Shown here piece after piece: positions 12,687 to 26,956 of a stretch of 64,000 nt of DNA. Positions within the stretch are counted from its first letter, which is position 1. Each line of letters begins with the position of its first letter. Both the position numbers and the translations under genes were made by a program. The notes under the pieces are model-generated. The model saw only the letters and a program-made list of their open reading frames with translations. It made no database searches and had not been told where the DNA came from. Source of the stretch: Glandiceps talaboti (lineage: Eukaryota; Hemichordata; Enteropneusta; Spengelidae); contig NC_135550.1 in NCBI RefSeq assembly GCF_964340395.1, positions 23,760,176 to 23,824,175 on the forward strand, read 5' to 3'.

Positions 12687-13235
12687 TAAATGAATGATAC
12701 AACGGCATCAACACTAGTTACAGCTTCCCCAGAAGTTATTACAATATTAAACTACTGGTGATGAATTAAGTCTACAACTGACATGTACCGTCCATTACAT
12801 GAAAGGCTATATTAGCATTGTCACACCTTCTGTAAAAAAAATAATACATAGAACTATTTCGGGACAGTTTGACTGAAATATATACAGAGAGAAAATCTGG
12901 ATTTTATTGTATAGATATATCACTAGTAAAGACAGCAAAGGCTTTTCACATCAGTCCTTATATCTATGCTAGCTTCATTTTAAAATCAGTGTGATTCTTG
13001 TTTACATTTTTAAATTCCAAGTATTCACGTAGGAAAATGTTGCCTTTGTTTTTTATATTTCTTTATATATCTTTATAGTTACATGGTTAATCTAGTATAG
13101 AACCAGTAGATTTGCTTATTCCAGAACAACATATTTTATGCATAACTTGCATTTACTTTTGCCTTTGAAAGGTATGAATTCTCATCAATTTCCACCAATC
13201 TTGTATGTGACAATAAAGATATATGATTATTATTA
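12687..13235 (+). promoter_or_regulatory. 3' UTR of the F-box/WD40 gene with a poly(A) signal
   Basis: After the TGA at 12684-12686 the first clear AATAAA is at 13212-13217 (GACAATAAAGATA), giving a 3' UTR of about 550 nt. The first 80 nt contain a diverged copy (about 12710-12766) of the end of the last coding exon (about 12631-12690): CTAGTTAC, CCCCAGA, GTTATTACA and AACTACTGGTGAT all recur. The copy lies after the stop and is not translated. Confidence 0.55.
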
Positions 13236-13965
13236 TTAGGATGATGACAAAAATGATGCCTATTTTATCACTGACAGGTTCTATCACTGGTTGTTAATGT
13301 ATGCAATAGAAATACTTTCAGAAAAGCTATCAATACAAATTTATTTGGACGATTAAAGTTTATTATATTTACCTGGACTCGCTTTTACAACATTATACTA
13401 AGTGTTTACTGAACTAATAACTAATGATAGAATCAACAGAACCACTGGCATCTCAAAAGAATACAGTAAGTTAACTATAATATTGTGTGCACTTTTTTCT
13501 AATTCAACATTTTTTGTAGCAAAGGAGCAGTTTCATAAGCTCAGAAAGAAAGAAAGAAAATTAGTTTTTCTTTGTAATTTTTTTTTCAGTATTGGAAATC
13601 AGTTGCTTGTCTGAAATGTTTGTACTTCAGGTGAAATGTGAGAGTGAGAAATGTTTTTTATGCAAGTTTTTTGTCTAACAAGTACAATATTAGTCATTGA
13701 TTGATTTGAAGAATTGAATACTTATTTTTTGCGGTGTATTTATTTAGCAGGTTTGGCTTTGTCAGTGATAACAACGGATATCAGCTAATCGCACACAGAA
13801 AAGCAATGTTAACCAATACTAACAATAGTATTCTACAATATATAACCTATGAGAAGCAATAATAAAATCATGTGGTGTATAAAAATGTTCATTCTTTTCC
13901 AATAGACAATAGACAAAAGCCATTGCCCTAATAGTTCTTTAAAAACTTTTCATATAGAAACCTGT

Positions 13966-14001
<36 letters not shown>

Positions 14002-15340
14002 ACACAGACACAGACACACACACATGCATACATACATACACACACAGGCACACATACACACACATACATACATACATACATACATACATACATACATACA
14101 TACATACACATACATACATACATACATACATATATACACACACACACACATACACACACACAGACACAGGCACACATATATGCATGTATGTCCAAGGGCT
14201 GTTCTCATATCACATTCCATGGATATTTCCCAGATCATTTCAACAACATCCATCCCTCCACTTTGTCCAGTCAACAACATCCATCCCTCCACTTTGTCCA
14301 GTCAACAACATCCATCCCTCCACTTTGTCCAGTCAGGGGGCATATTATCAGTGTCATGTATGTTTTTTTAAATGTGTTTTGATATTTTGGTAATGTTATG
14401 TCATAGATATATTGTGTGTATATATTTGAACTGTAAACTGCATATATAACACTTGTCAATAAAATATCTGAGTATTAAATTCAGTTTCTTGTAAGGTAGT
14501 AAATTGTGAGTGTCATTATTGGTACTTTTAATGGTATAGCCAGTATATTGTTAGGGGTTCCATTATTTTGTCTTACAGAAAGCAAAGAAATTACATGTAA
14601 TGCTATCATAAATGATTTCTATTAAGTTTTAAACTGCTATCACTGTTGACAAGTTTTACAAAGACCCTCTGAGATATGTATATTACCTGATCATTATGCA
14701 TCTCTTTATTTTCCAAATACTGGCATCAACCATGCAACAGGCATGTTAATTCTAATTTTAATAGAAAGTTTGTTCAAGGAGCTCGAGGGATACCATTTTT
14801 TTTAAGATCACGTGTTAGCAAATGTTGGGAGGAAACCCACCGACTTGGTGTTTATCTTTACAAGTGTACACCAACTTGAGCTGGTATAAATACTGATGGG
14901 TGACCCTAAAACGAATGACAACTGGAATGACGAAAGAAATGACAGCATTAAATAGTCTATGAAATCGCTTGAATGTAGTCTAGAGTTCTAAACTGGTACA
15001 GTATTACGTATTAAAACCGTCATTACTTTACCAGCCTAGTCAAGGCAGTTACGAAAGGTGTTAAATCTTCTGAGAAATAGGGGTAACAAAGCTACACACT
15101 GGAATCTGAGACTTCCAGTATGTCAATGTTTCATTGTTCAAGCAATCTTAGAAGAATACTCCAAATTGCAGAGTTTTGTTACAAAGTTAACCAACCCAGC
15201 TTGAATCGTAGAGTGAAATAAAGCATTGAGATGCAACGGACAGACAGCATCAGCCGGGCGCATCAGTTTGTTGATGGCGAATTTCATTTAAAAAAATCGT
15301 CATATTAAATACTTCAATATAATTCTCTTCCATACACCCT
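13236..15340. other. Gene-poor intergenic stretch with simple repeats
   Basis: No supportable gene was found. It contains a long (CA)n/(CATA)n tract at about 13971-14185 and three perfect copies of a 31-bp unit (CAACAACATCCATCCCTCC...) at 14241-14333. Peptides rich in VCVCVC or HTYIHT read here are products of the microsatellite. The remainder is AT-rich unique-looking DNA. Confidence 0.6.
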
Positions 15341-16140
15341 GACCTTAGTTGACAGGACCTGACCTTACTTGACATGACAGTTTATAATACTGTAGTTTAA
15401 ACTCACGGACACAAACTCAAACACATATACAATAGTTAGCAGTAATCAATATATGCTGAATAAACTCATTTGATTCTTGACTTGACTTGACCTGACCTGA
15501 CTTTACTTGACCGACAATTCAGAATACTGTAGTTCTAACTCAGAAAGTTGGAAATCAGTTCAAATATCAAACATATACAAAATAACAGTAATCAAAATGG
15601 TCAATGAACTCATTCTTGACACTTGACGACTTGACTTGACTTGACCGTGGAGGGTCTATGCATTTGACTAGTGACTTGACTTGATGTAACGTGAGGTCAC
15701 GTGACTTGACTTGACTTGGCTTGACTTGACTTGACTAACTCAGGAAGTTGAAAATAGGTAAAAATATCAAACACATACAAAATAGCAATGACCAAAATGC
15801 TGAATGAACTCATTTCACACTTGACTGGACTTGACTTGACCTGACTTAACCTGATGACAACTTAGAACACTGTAGTTCTAACTCGGGAAGTTGAAAATAA
15901 GTACAAATATCAAACATGTACGACAAAATAGCAAATCATCAAAATGCTGAATGAACTCATTTGACTAGTGACTTGACTTGACTTGACATGACTCTTGACC
16001 TGATCTGATCTATCGTGCCTTGACAATTTAGAAAACTGTAGTTCAAACTCATGGAGTTGGAAATAAGAACAAATATCGATATACAAAATAGCTAGCAACA
16101 ATCGCTACGCTGAATGAACTTGTACTTCACCACTAAATAA
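15340..16140. repeat. Degenerate tandem repeat of about 150-190 bp with TTGACTTGAC tracts
   Basis: Four to five diverged units each combine a TTGACTTGACCTGAC-rich part with a second part containing GTAGTTCTAACTC, GAAGTTG, ATCAAACA(C/T)AT and GCTGAATGAACTCATTT. Copies of the second part fall near 15400-15470, 15530-15615, 15730-15810, 15870-15960 and 16030-16120. No function is evident. Confidence 0.7.
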
Positions 16141-16699
16141 TGAATTTTATTTGTGTTGACTCAAAGCAATTAAATGTATGAAACCAAAATTCCGAAAATG
16201 TTTATCAATCATCATTATTGAATACGTACATGCACTTCAATATTCAATAACTGTGCTTTAAACTTCGGGATCAACTCTGAAGATCTCTGGACAAATCAAT
16301 ATTGCCACAAGTATGTGTCTTTGTGGGGGGGGGGGGGTATCATGGATTGGTAATAAAAAGAACATTAATTAAAAAAAATATGAAAAATATGATTAAGCAG
16401 TTTAGTTTCGGGACAACACAATATGTGGAATCATGGAATGTGATCAAAATTATTTTCTCTTTCATTCTCTGATGATGTTATCAAAAAGTCCACTATTGTC
16501 TATAAACTAGTACTAGTTTCGCATAGCATCATGATCATGGGGAATCTTTTGTGAAGACCGGGATTTTACGTCTGTCGCAGATATATCGGGGTAGCCTAAG
16601 ATCGCGCGGGACATTTTGTACAATAAATTACTGGTATTAGCATAATACTAGTAGTAATGTTTTGCAATTATTAAAAACCCGTATTCTTAAATACGTAAA

Positions 16700-16800
16700 A
16701 ATGTGTAGCGTTGTATTTCGGCCAGTTACTTAGTCTATCAGCTAGCCCTCGGATGTTCTTCCGATAAAATACGACACACAGCCGAACAACGCTATCGAGG
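16700..16800. repeat. Imperfect inverted repeat in a CpG-richer patch
   Basis: TAGCGTTGTATTTCGGC at 16706-16722 faces GCCGAACAACGCTA at 16781-16794, about 58 nt apart, and TCGGATGTTCTTCCGA in the loop is itself palindromic. It sits in an unusually CpG-rich patch (about 16550-17050). It could be a small hairpin-forming repeat or terminal repeats of a short non-autonomous DNA element. Confidence 0.45.
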
Positions 16801-17374
16801 ATGGAACAAGCCCTCACATGCGAACTTCGTTCGCTTATAGTTATAGCATCGAAAGAAAGACACGACGTTTCCTGTGCATGACTATATCAATCGCTAAAAA
16901 GATCTAAAGTTGTGTGGGTGGCACTGTGAGATCGAAAGTTTTGTAGTATGCCCTAGTATAGGTATCGCACACTTCTCTGTTTATATGCACAGGTACCGGA
17001 TACGTTATCGACTGAAATTACATAGAATCTTACGTTGGCTGCAGTTTCTTTCGTCCGGTTCCCTTCCTTTACTTCTGTAGAGCTACATGGAATTAATCAA
17101 AGACCCTCAAAAGTACGTCCTATTTGGAAGCCAATCATTCTCTTTTTAAACCTTGTATTTCAATCCCAGAATTATATTAAGCTTACTTGTCAAGTTATGC
17201 TAATAACTAATGCAATTAAAGATTATGAATAATAAAATTACTTCATTTGCAAGGGCCAAACATCACTAAAACTGTCTGGAAGCTTTTTTCAAATACATTA
17301 AATGGTGTTCAAATTTTCTAAATTCATATTTATATTTTTATACATGTTTCTGTCGTATCCCTTGTAATTGCAAT

Positions 17375-17605
17375 TTGATTAGAATCTGATGTGGTGAAAG
17401 CGGCTAGATTTCTTTATGTATCTCTATTTCCATCGCGTCGTTCGTTTTCGATTTTTGTTGTTCCAGGTCTGTGTTCCAGATGATCGTCGCCTTCCCAAAA
17501 CGGCGATCATCTGGAGTAAAACACTAAGCGACACAAAGCGATGGAAATAGAGGTAAATAAAGCCGCTTTCACAACACCAGGTTTTAATCAGACTGAGGGG
17601 ATTGC
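17375..17605. mobile_element. Foldback (MITE-like) element with long imperfect inverted arms
   Basis: The arms are about 17375-17491 and 17502-17605. Paired segments from outside in: GAATCTG with CAGACTG; TGGTGAAAGCGGC with GCCGCTTTCACAACACCA; TCTCTATTTCCATCGC with GCGATGGAAATAGAGG; CCAGATGATCGTCGCC with GGCGATCATCTGG around a loop of about 10 nt. The whole element could fold into one hairpin of about 230 nt. There is no ORF. A non-autonomous DNA transposon is the likeliest class; a target-site duplication is not obvious. Confidence 0.65.
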
Positions 17606-18129
17606 AGCTGACCAATATACTATACAATAGGACAATATCTGACGTGGAACTTGGAGACTTTACTATATATTATGTAGATCACCTAAAGTAAGAACTGGGC
17701 CCTTACGGCCCCAGACGGAAGTGAGACTAAAGAATGGCGCAAATAAAATTATAAAGTTCCAGACTCAGAGTCTTAATCCATATTTACATATTTCATACAT
17801 CTTTCAGTGTGTACATTGATTTACTTCGGAATACCCCGTTTTCCCCTTTCTCTATTATACATATTACAGCTTCCGTAGCAAAAATTATGTTTCGACTGCA
17901 TTAAAAAGTACCCACCGCTATGGTATTAAAAGGGTTATTTTACTACCATAGTATTTCTGTCTTATTCTTCAAAGTACTGATGCGTAAATTGAGGTCAAAT
18001 TAGGGAGAATCCTAAAGGCCTCTGAAAAGAAATAGCGGACACTCTTATGTACCTTCAACTACTACATCAGTGTGAATAACATACAGAGAAAGACTAAAAC
18101 AAAACAATGCTTTGTACCATAGCGTTGTA

Positions 18130-18260
18130 ACGTGAGCTTTCAGTATTTACAAGGGGAGGGCCGGAGGAAAACACACATGGTCTGTTAAGTAAAACATGAC
18201 AATTCCCCATTCGTAAAAAGTGACCCCCCCCCCTTTGTCCCATTTTGTAAAACACGACGC
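18130..18260. repeat. Poly-C motif repeat family, copy 1
   Basis: Contains GTAAAACATGACAATTCCCC and AAAAAGTGACCCCCCCCC followed by TTTTGTAAAACACGACGC. The pattern AAAACA..TGACCCCCC, repeated at about 30-35 bp, recurs at 18720-18850, 28440-28630, 30080-30310 and, in reverse orientation, 30530-30680. Confidence 0.55.
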
Positions 18261-18360
18261 TCCCCATGAAAATTGCATATACAGAACATTAACTTGATGC
18301 TGTACATGACCTTGTGTTGTTCATGTTGATATTTTATTGGAACTCTTTTACCACTGACTT

Positions 18361-18522
<162 letters not shown>

Positions 18523-18719
18523 CAAAAACATTCACGGACAGTGTGAATGATAAGGTGAGATGGTACACTCAATAAAATGTATCGTTTTATCAAACAATTT
18601 TCTTACAATATATGTATTTGTACTTTGGCATGCAAAGTACTCGTAAAAATAAATGCTGAGTGCTCATCTCACTTTTACATCTCACTGAAAACACACAAAT
18701 TGACAATCATTGAATCTTC

Positions 18720-18850
18720 AATTTGGTCACAAAACTACGGATTGTGAAATGTGACCCTCCCCCAAACATCACAATGCAAAATATGACCCTCCCCCGAGAA
18801 CATGTTTGTAAAATGTGTCTACCCCGATTCCCCTAGCTCTCCACCTGTAA
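18720..18850. repeat. Poly-C motif repeat family, copy 2
   Basis: Successive AAATGTGACCCTCCCCCAAAC, AATATGACCCTCCCCCGAG and AAATGTGTCTACCCCG motifs match the TGACCCCCC-type units seen elsewhere in the window. Confidence 0.5.
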
Positions 18851-18884
18851 ATACTGAAGGCTCCCGAATTATAATTCCAATTCA

Positions 18885-18969
18885 TTTCACGCATTGTGCG
18901 ATCATCAGACAACAAACGTGATTTCCATGTTGTGCATACTTTTGTCTGATGATCGCACTATGCGTGAAA
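18885..18969. repeat. 26-bp near-perfect inverted repeat (hairpin)
   Basis: The arm at 18885-18910 (TTTCACGCATTG...) is the reverse complement of 18944-18969 with one mismatch; the spacer is 33 nt. The stem would be strong (26 bp with several CG pairs). No transcription signal is visible. It may be a small foldback repeat. Confidence 0.75.
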
Positions 18970-19055
18970 CTCCGAGTTAAAACCAAGAAAGAGTTCCAGA
19001 ACTATCAAAACTATTGCGCTCTCGTCTGCCACTGCGGTATAGAGCAGTGTCTTAG

Positions 19056-21100
<2,045 letters not shown>

Positions 21101-21161
21101 TTGCGTCATCAGGATGCTGACGAACGTTCACATACTGAGCTTGCGCATTGCAATCGGCTAT

Positions 21162-21300
21162 GGGGAATCCCCAGATTTTAACCGTATCTTGATTGGCCAT
21201 TTCAAGTCACGTGTACTGAATCAGCCAATAGGTAATAAGTGGATGGGATTTCCCACCCGTACGATAAATGTATATAGTGCTGAATTGGGTGCGTTTTTAC
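21162..21300 (+). promoter_or_regulatory. IkB promoter: two kappaB-consensus sites and a TATA box
   Basis: GGGAATCCCC at 21163-21172 and GGGATTTCCC at 21245-21254 both fit the NF-kB/Rel consensus GGGRNWYYCC. TATATAG starts at about 21271, only about 17 bp after the second site, which would put the transcription start near 21300 and give an uninterrupted 5' UTR of about 180 nt. In known systems NF-kB activates transcription of its own inhibitor, and this arrangement fits that feedback. Binding itself is inferred. Confidence 0.65.
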
Positions 21301-21481
21301 AACAACACTTTTAGAACTTTCGTCTTGATGGGTGAAATCTCTTCGAGATAATAGACTTTGTGCGATATTCCATGATCACCTAGGTACATTTTAAGGCAAC
21401 TTTAGCCAAACAAGTGGGGTACACTAAGTTATTTTTAGCAGTTTTAAATTTGTCTATTTTTTCGACGTCGCCATTTTCAAT

Positions 21482-24075
21482 ATGTCCAAGCTATCTTCAG
21501 ATGTGGTCGAAGACTGTGCCTTTCCAGCAAGGAACGGGAGCGAGATTGACGAAAGGGATTACTATTCTTTCCATCCTAAATTCGAGGATTTGAAAGCACC
21601 TGAGTATGGATTATCTACAGACTCTGGGTTCGGATCAGTGGGGTCCTCAGCGACAAAGTCACTCAGGGAAGAAGAGTACGAAAAAAATGCATGTGATATT
21701 ACAAAAGGACTTCAGACAATGTACATTTCACCAGAAACAAAAACTGTGTCAGGACATGAATTTGATGAAGGTGAAGAGGTTTATGCAGACAGTGACATTA
21801 AGTTATCATTAGAAGCTTTCGAACAGGATGATGACGGAGACAAGTAAGTATATAGTCAAGTCTTATTATTGCCAATATTGCCTATTGGGAACGTTAATAG
21901 TTACGTACATCCGAAACACCCGAAACGTGGCCGCATTGCGAATACATGTACAAAATGTGAGAAAACACGAAATTCTGAGTTTAATTTTTTATCCTTTTTT
22001 TAGGCGTTCAAATGTAATTTTTGATTGCGCTACTTGTTTGTCCAAACTTGTTCAGTTTCGTTGCCATTGTGATAAATCCGGACTTTCCAGGTTATTCCCC
22101 ACGTAATTCCCCATTTACTATTCTCGGGCGTGCGCAATACTGTTGAGTCACATAACAAACCATTGTTGTCAGTTCATCGACCTTCAGATGTTTATCAGAC
22201 GATACCGTGTGGGAGTATTTATTCAATATGCAAACCTCATTTTTCACAGCAAAATGGAACGTGATAATAAAAAAATTGAAAAATAAATAATAAAAAAGAT
22301 GAAAGAAGTTGACCTGGTATCAAATTGTATATTAAATGGCCAACGATTTAAAAAAAAAACAACTTTAGTTAGATAGTGTTGAAAATTCAATTTATTCGAT
22401 GGATGTTAAATTATCCTAACCCAAGATATATGCATATTAGGGGTGGGGGTGATCCCACCAATTACTCTACTTCAAATAATGAACACAAGAAAGTAGTCAG
22501 GAGTGGGAAATTAAATAATGTACTTTATTTTTTTTTAATTGCAACAGTGCTCTTCATTTGTCAATAATCCACAACAGACAAGATGTTGCTGAAGCCATTA
22601 TTGACCAAGCACCAAGTTGTGAATTTTTAGACATCCACAACGATCTTCTCCAGGTAGGTTTCCATTTATCTGTATGATTCTGGTTTTCAATGTCTTGAAA
22701 GAGTGAAGACGGCAACACCACTACCCCCAAAATACACATTCACATGAAACAAATTTGGTGAGCAGTTGTTTTCTCTATATCACAGATGTCTAACTGCAAG
22801 GCATGATTTTTATATTTCAGAAACCCCTGCACCTTGCAGTCATTCTCAAACAGTCCAGGATATGCAGAAAACTGATAGTGGCTGGTGCTACAGTTGATGC
22901 GAGAGATCGTCATGGAGAAACTCCCTTGCACCTGGCTTGCAGTGGAGGTGATATGAACACTGTGCAAGCTGTGATAGAACCACTCACAGCTGATGAAACA
23001 TACTTATTCAAAGGAATGAGAGTACCACAACTACCCCAGGATTTGGAGCTGAAAAATTATGAAGGTAAATATTCTCCTTAATTGTTTGCAGAATTTTGAC
23101 TAACAATTTTAGGTGTTATAGGTGAAAAAAGGGGAAAAAATATGCATTCTGTATATGGATATGTAGTAAACCAATCAGATTCTACTATTCTGGTGATTTG
23201 CATATGGGGAAGTCCCCCTATTGTCCCTTGAAATATCATGCATCCAGGGAGTGATCACATGCATTGTATGTGAAAATTCTGCATTAGTGATATTTTTATT
23301 AGAATGTGAAAAGTCGTTTTCATTTATTTTGATGAATAACAGAGATCATTGACAAACTGCTGTTAATTTATTAATGACATGAAGCAGGATGTTATAAGGG
23401 AACTGGATATTAACTAACAATGTGATTACACTTCCTGGAAGGTAGAGAACTTCATGCAAATTACTTGTGTACTTAGTAAAAAAGAAATAGGGAAATTCCC
23501 ATGTTTGAGTAAGTCTACCATTTACTTCCCATTCCCCCCCCCCCCCCCCCAACATTTCCCCTGGACTGTTACTGAAAAAATTACACTTGCATGCAGGGTT
23601 TTTGTGCAAGCAGTTTTAGGGGACATTTATCTGTTTTGTAACATGGAATTTCCTATACTTCCTCTTATTAGGTTTTACTTGTCTGCACCTGGCAGCATTT
23701 GGTAACCAACTGGAAGTCCTCGAATATTTGGTTTCCAAGGGAGCTGACATCAATGCTGGTGATGGAAAGAGTGGGCGTACAGCATTGCATTATGCTGTTG
23801 AGAATGGGAATGCAAACCTCATTAGGTTTCTTCTGCATTACCAGGCATATGTGGACACTCTGACGTACAATGGCTGCACACCACTTCACCTTGCTGTTGG
23901 TAGGGGATACCAACAAGGAGCTGAGATATTGATGCAAGCTGGAGCTGATGCAGCTCTTCTGAACTTTGAACATGAATCTGCTCATGATTTAGCAGGCAGT
24001 AATAGAACCATCAGTACAGTCCTGGAACCAACGTATGACGATTTCAAAATCAATGGCCAGCCTGTGTCATTGTAA
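21482..24075 (+). CDS. IkB/Cactus-type inhibitor of NF-kB (ankyrin repeats), complete
   Basis: Four exons, 371 aa: 21482-21843, 22548-22653, 22821-23064, 23672-24075, all GT-AG and in phase. The N-terminus carries the phosphodegron DSGFGS (residues 47-52), the DSGxxS signal that IKK phosphorylates and beta-TrCP reads; Lys33 and Lys38 lie at plausible ubiquitin-acceptor distance. About six ankyrin repeats follow, with motifs NALHLSIIH, KPLHLAVI, TPLHLACSGGD, TCLHLAAFGN, TALHYAVENGN and TPLHLAVGRGY, in the order and spacing of IkB-alpha. The C-terminal tail is short (YDDFKINGQPVSL) and a PEST stretch is not obvious. An acidic segment (EQDDDGDK) ends exon 1. The product would hold Rel dimers in the cytoplasm until signalled. 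An atypical nuclear IkB is less likely given the degron. Confidence 0.93.
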
Positions 24076-24910
24076 AATAATGTGTACAAAGATATCAACA
24101 ACGACTGTGGAACTTTGACTGAAATTTGTACTGATGTATATAAGATATTAAAATAACAACTAGTTAGAATTACATGAAGTTAGCATATGAGTTCTTAGTA
24201 GATCATCCATGGGGTCCATCATGTTGTTAAAGCATATATATGTAACAATTAGTAAATAACTGTATTTCAGTCAGAACTTTTGGTGTGGAACATCTACCAA
24301 GTGGCAGGCCACCTTCAATTACTATATATATGCAGGATATTTCATAAACTCATATGTTGTGTAGCAGGCCTGACTTGTAAACAAACAATCCTGATATTTG
24401 TGTAACAGTTGTATTTTGACTAGCTCTTTCATCTTTTTTGTTGCGCATTGAATTGTTTCATCACCTCGGTAAAATCTTCAACATATATCAACATGCATGC
24501 AAAATAAGTGGGGTTAAAACATGTGCAAGTGTATTTATTTTTTGTACAAAAATTTTACAGTATTGACTAACTTAATTTGACAATTCTGTTTATAAGAAAG
24601 GGTTGAGTGAAATACTTCTACCATAGTACTGAGGTCTCTCTCTCATGACCTGCCTCTCACAACTGTTTTTTTAAGTTGACATTCTTATGGTTATACCAGA
24701 GAGTCTGTCTGACACATCAAATTTGATATATGCTTAAACCCACCAGTGGCATATAGTTGTAGATAATAAACTTTTTGCCACATATATACCAAGACCTATT
24801 AATTGTACATTACTTGTAATTATTGTTTTTGACTTGTTAACTTTAAATACAGAAGACAACTTTAGAAATAAATAACATGATTTTGTAAAATAAAAAGTCA
24901 ATACAAAAAT
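24076..24910 (+). promoter_or_regulatory. IkB 3' UTR with several candidate poly(A) signals
   Basis: AATAAA-type hexamers occur near 24766 (GATAATAAACTT), 24867 (GAAATAAATAAC) and 24888 (AAAATAAAAAG), giving a 3' UTR of up to about 830 nt. ATTTA-type AU-rich elements are scattered, for example TGTATTTATTTTTTG near 24530, which fits a short-lived feedback transcript. Confidence 0.5.
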
Positions 24911-25221
24911 GTCATTGTGTAAGGCTGAGTGTGTGGTATGTGTTTATTGCATGCAGCACAATTATTTTGAAAGAATCAATGAACTGGCCAGATATTGAAG
25001 ATGAAAAGAAAAATAATTAATTGGTTTATATTTATTTTATCTGTAAACTCCACATGGTTTGTTGATAGTTCTATGTTACCCTATTTCATAGCCAAAGTAT
25101 CAGCTAAAAAAAGGAAGTTAGTGTTCAAATATGGTCTCCATGGTCCTTTACTCAGAATTTGGCTATTAACTGGAAACAGTGGAATCCCTTGACCCCAGAT
25201 TTGATTGACAATTTTTACCTG

Positions 25222-25285
<64 letters not shown>

Positions 25286-26950
25286 TATCACCATTTTCTC
25301 AAAAACAGCTGGTTCAATTCAAATAAAATTTGGTGCACATTCTTTAGGGTAATGGGTAATGGCTAGAACTGATTAGATTTTGGTAAACATGCCATGAATA
25401 TTAATGAGTGATTTATGTAATTACCATAATAGTTTATGGTAATTAGGCTATACCTTAAGAATGTATGTATACATCTATAGTAAACCAACATCTTACATCA
25501 ATTTATGCAGGGCATTGCCATAGTGCTGAATCCACAGTGTGGGTTTTGCTTCAAGTATAGAGACCAGGTATCCTGTCAGTTTAATGTTCAGGTCACCACC
25601 ATGCACTGAGTAAGCATTTATTAACCTTGTGTGTGTGCGGTTTGTAGACTTGTCTTGTTCTTGAGTTGTTCAGTTTTTTTAAGGAGCCTGTTCCGTTGGT
25701 CTTCCATTAAATAAATAAATAAATAAATAAAGCACTTTGAATGGTAAAAACTATCATATTAATCCTTGTCACAGTGGTCAAAAGAAAGTGGGAATTTGTG
25801 AACACATTCTTAAAGCTCTTAAACTAGACTAATTGGATGTATACAAAAATATATGATAACAAAGTGAAACAAATTTGTTAGAAGAAAGTGCTAAAGTTCT
25901 AACATTTTCTTGGCTTTGTAGTCTAGGGACTAGCTACAAGAATGTTTTGAACAAGATGTAAATGTGTAGTAAAGTAGTGGGTGCAAAGCAAGACTAATTT
26001 GAATGAACTGTTTACATCCCGTGTACAGACAAAAGCTAGGAAAATGATAAATAATAAAGGCCATGTTGTCTCAACACTGAACTGCCATCAGGGAGGTGAT
26101 TTCGTGTCTCAAAATTCAGAACAGTCAGAACCGAATCAAGTTTTGTGCCCACTTCAATCAGAATATTAAAGCAAACTAGATGATTTTTGAAAACGATTTT
26201 TACTCTACATTGCTTTGTTTCATCAATATATCTGACTTCCAGAGGTCTAAGCAGTGCAATATTTGGAAGATTTTAATGGTAAACATTGTAATTTGTAGTG
26301 TGGATTTAATTGTGGATTGGAAGTCTTTTAAAGATTGTATTTAGTTTTTAAGACATAAACTGTGTGTATATTTTTATATTGTATCTTCATCTATATTTCA
26401 TGTATGGAACCACACCTCGTCATCGTAATTTCTCTTACATGAGATAATAAAAGTTTTCTTGTATCTTGTATCATTACACAAGGAAAAAAAATCATCATCC
26501 ATGCAAAAAAAGGGTGTTACAAAATATTTATTTGTGATGCCTATTCTAATTATTCAGTCTTTCAATTGTACAAGTTCAGGATACCCTGCTCTGAATAAAA
26601 AATCTTCAATTTCAATGAGTTTATATTGAAGAAAGGAAAACAGACAATGGCAGGTGGAATTAGCCCATACAAGTAATATAGCTGATTGAAAAAACGTCCT
26701 GACCCTGTATAGGCTAATAGCATCCCCAATTTTGAAGTATAAAAAATAATAGAAAGTAATTAGATATATGTATTGTGTGCAAGATAAAGACTGAGACCTT
26801 TTGTGATCTTTCCATAACTCCTACCCCTGCTACAGTCATGATGGTAAAACAACGATTATCAGAACTTATCAAACAGTATTGGATATAAAATTAAATAAAT
26901 CTGTACTTTTATTCTCTCTATTCATTGAGCCCAGGAATCAAGTTACAAAC
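24911..26950. other. Intergenic DNA with a (TG)n tract and LINE-tail-like ends
   Basis: A (TG)n tract at about 25227-25284 is followed by CTCAAAAACAGCTGGTTCAA, a phrase I associate with invertebrate interspersed repeats. An (ATAA)n run lies at about 25708-25731. GAGATAATAAAAGTTTTCTTG (26441 on) and GAATAAAAAATCTTCAATTTC (26593 on) resemble 3' ends of non-LTR retrotransposons, but no reverse transcriptase sequence is present. No gene is supported. Confidence 0.4.
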
Positions 26951-26956
26951 AAACAT

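Noticed and set aside
13928-14371. Cys/Val-rich and His/Thr-rich peptides
   Set aside because: Translation of (CA)n/(CATA)n microsatellites.
25981-26169. 62-aa plus-strand peptide in the IkB to CENP-A interval
   Set aside because: Starts at GTG, has no homology I can recognise, and shows no convincing splice sites or neighbours.
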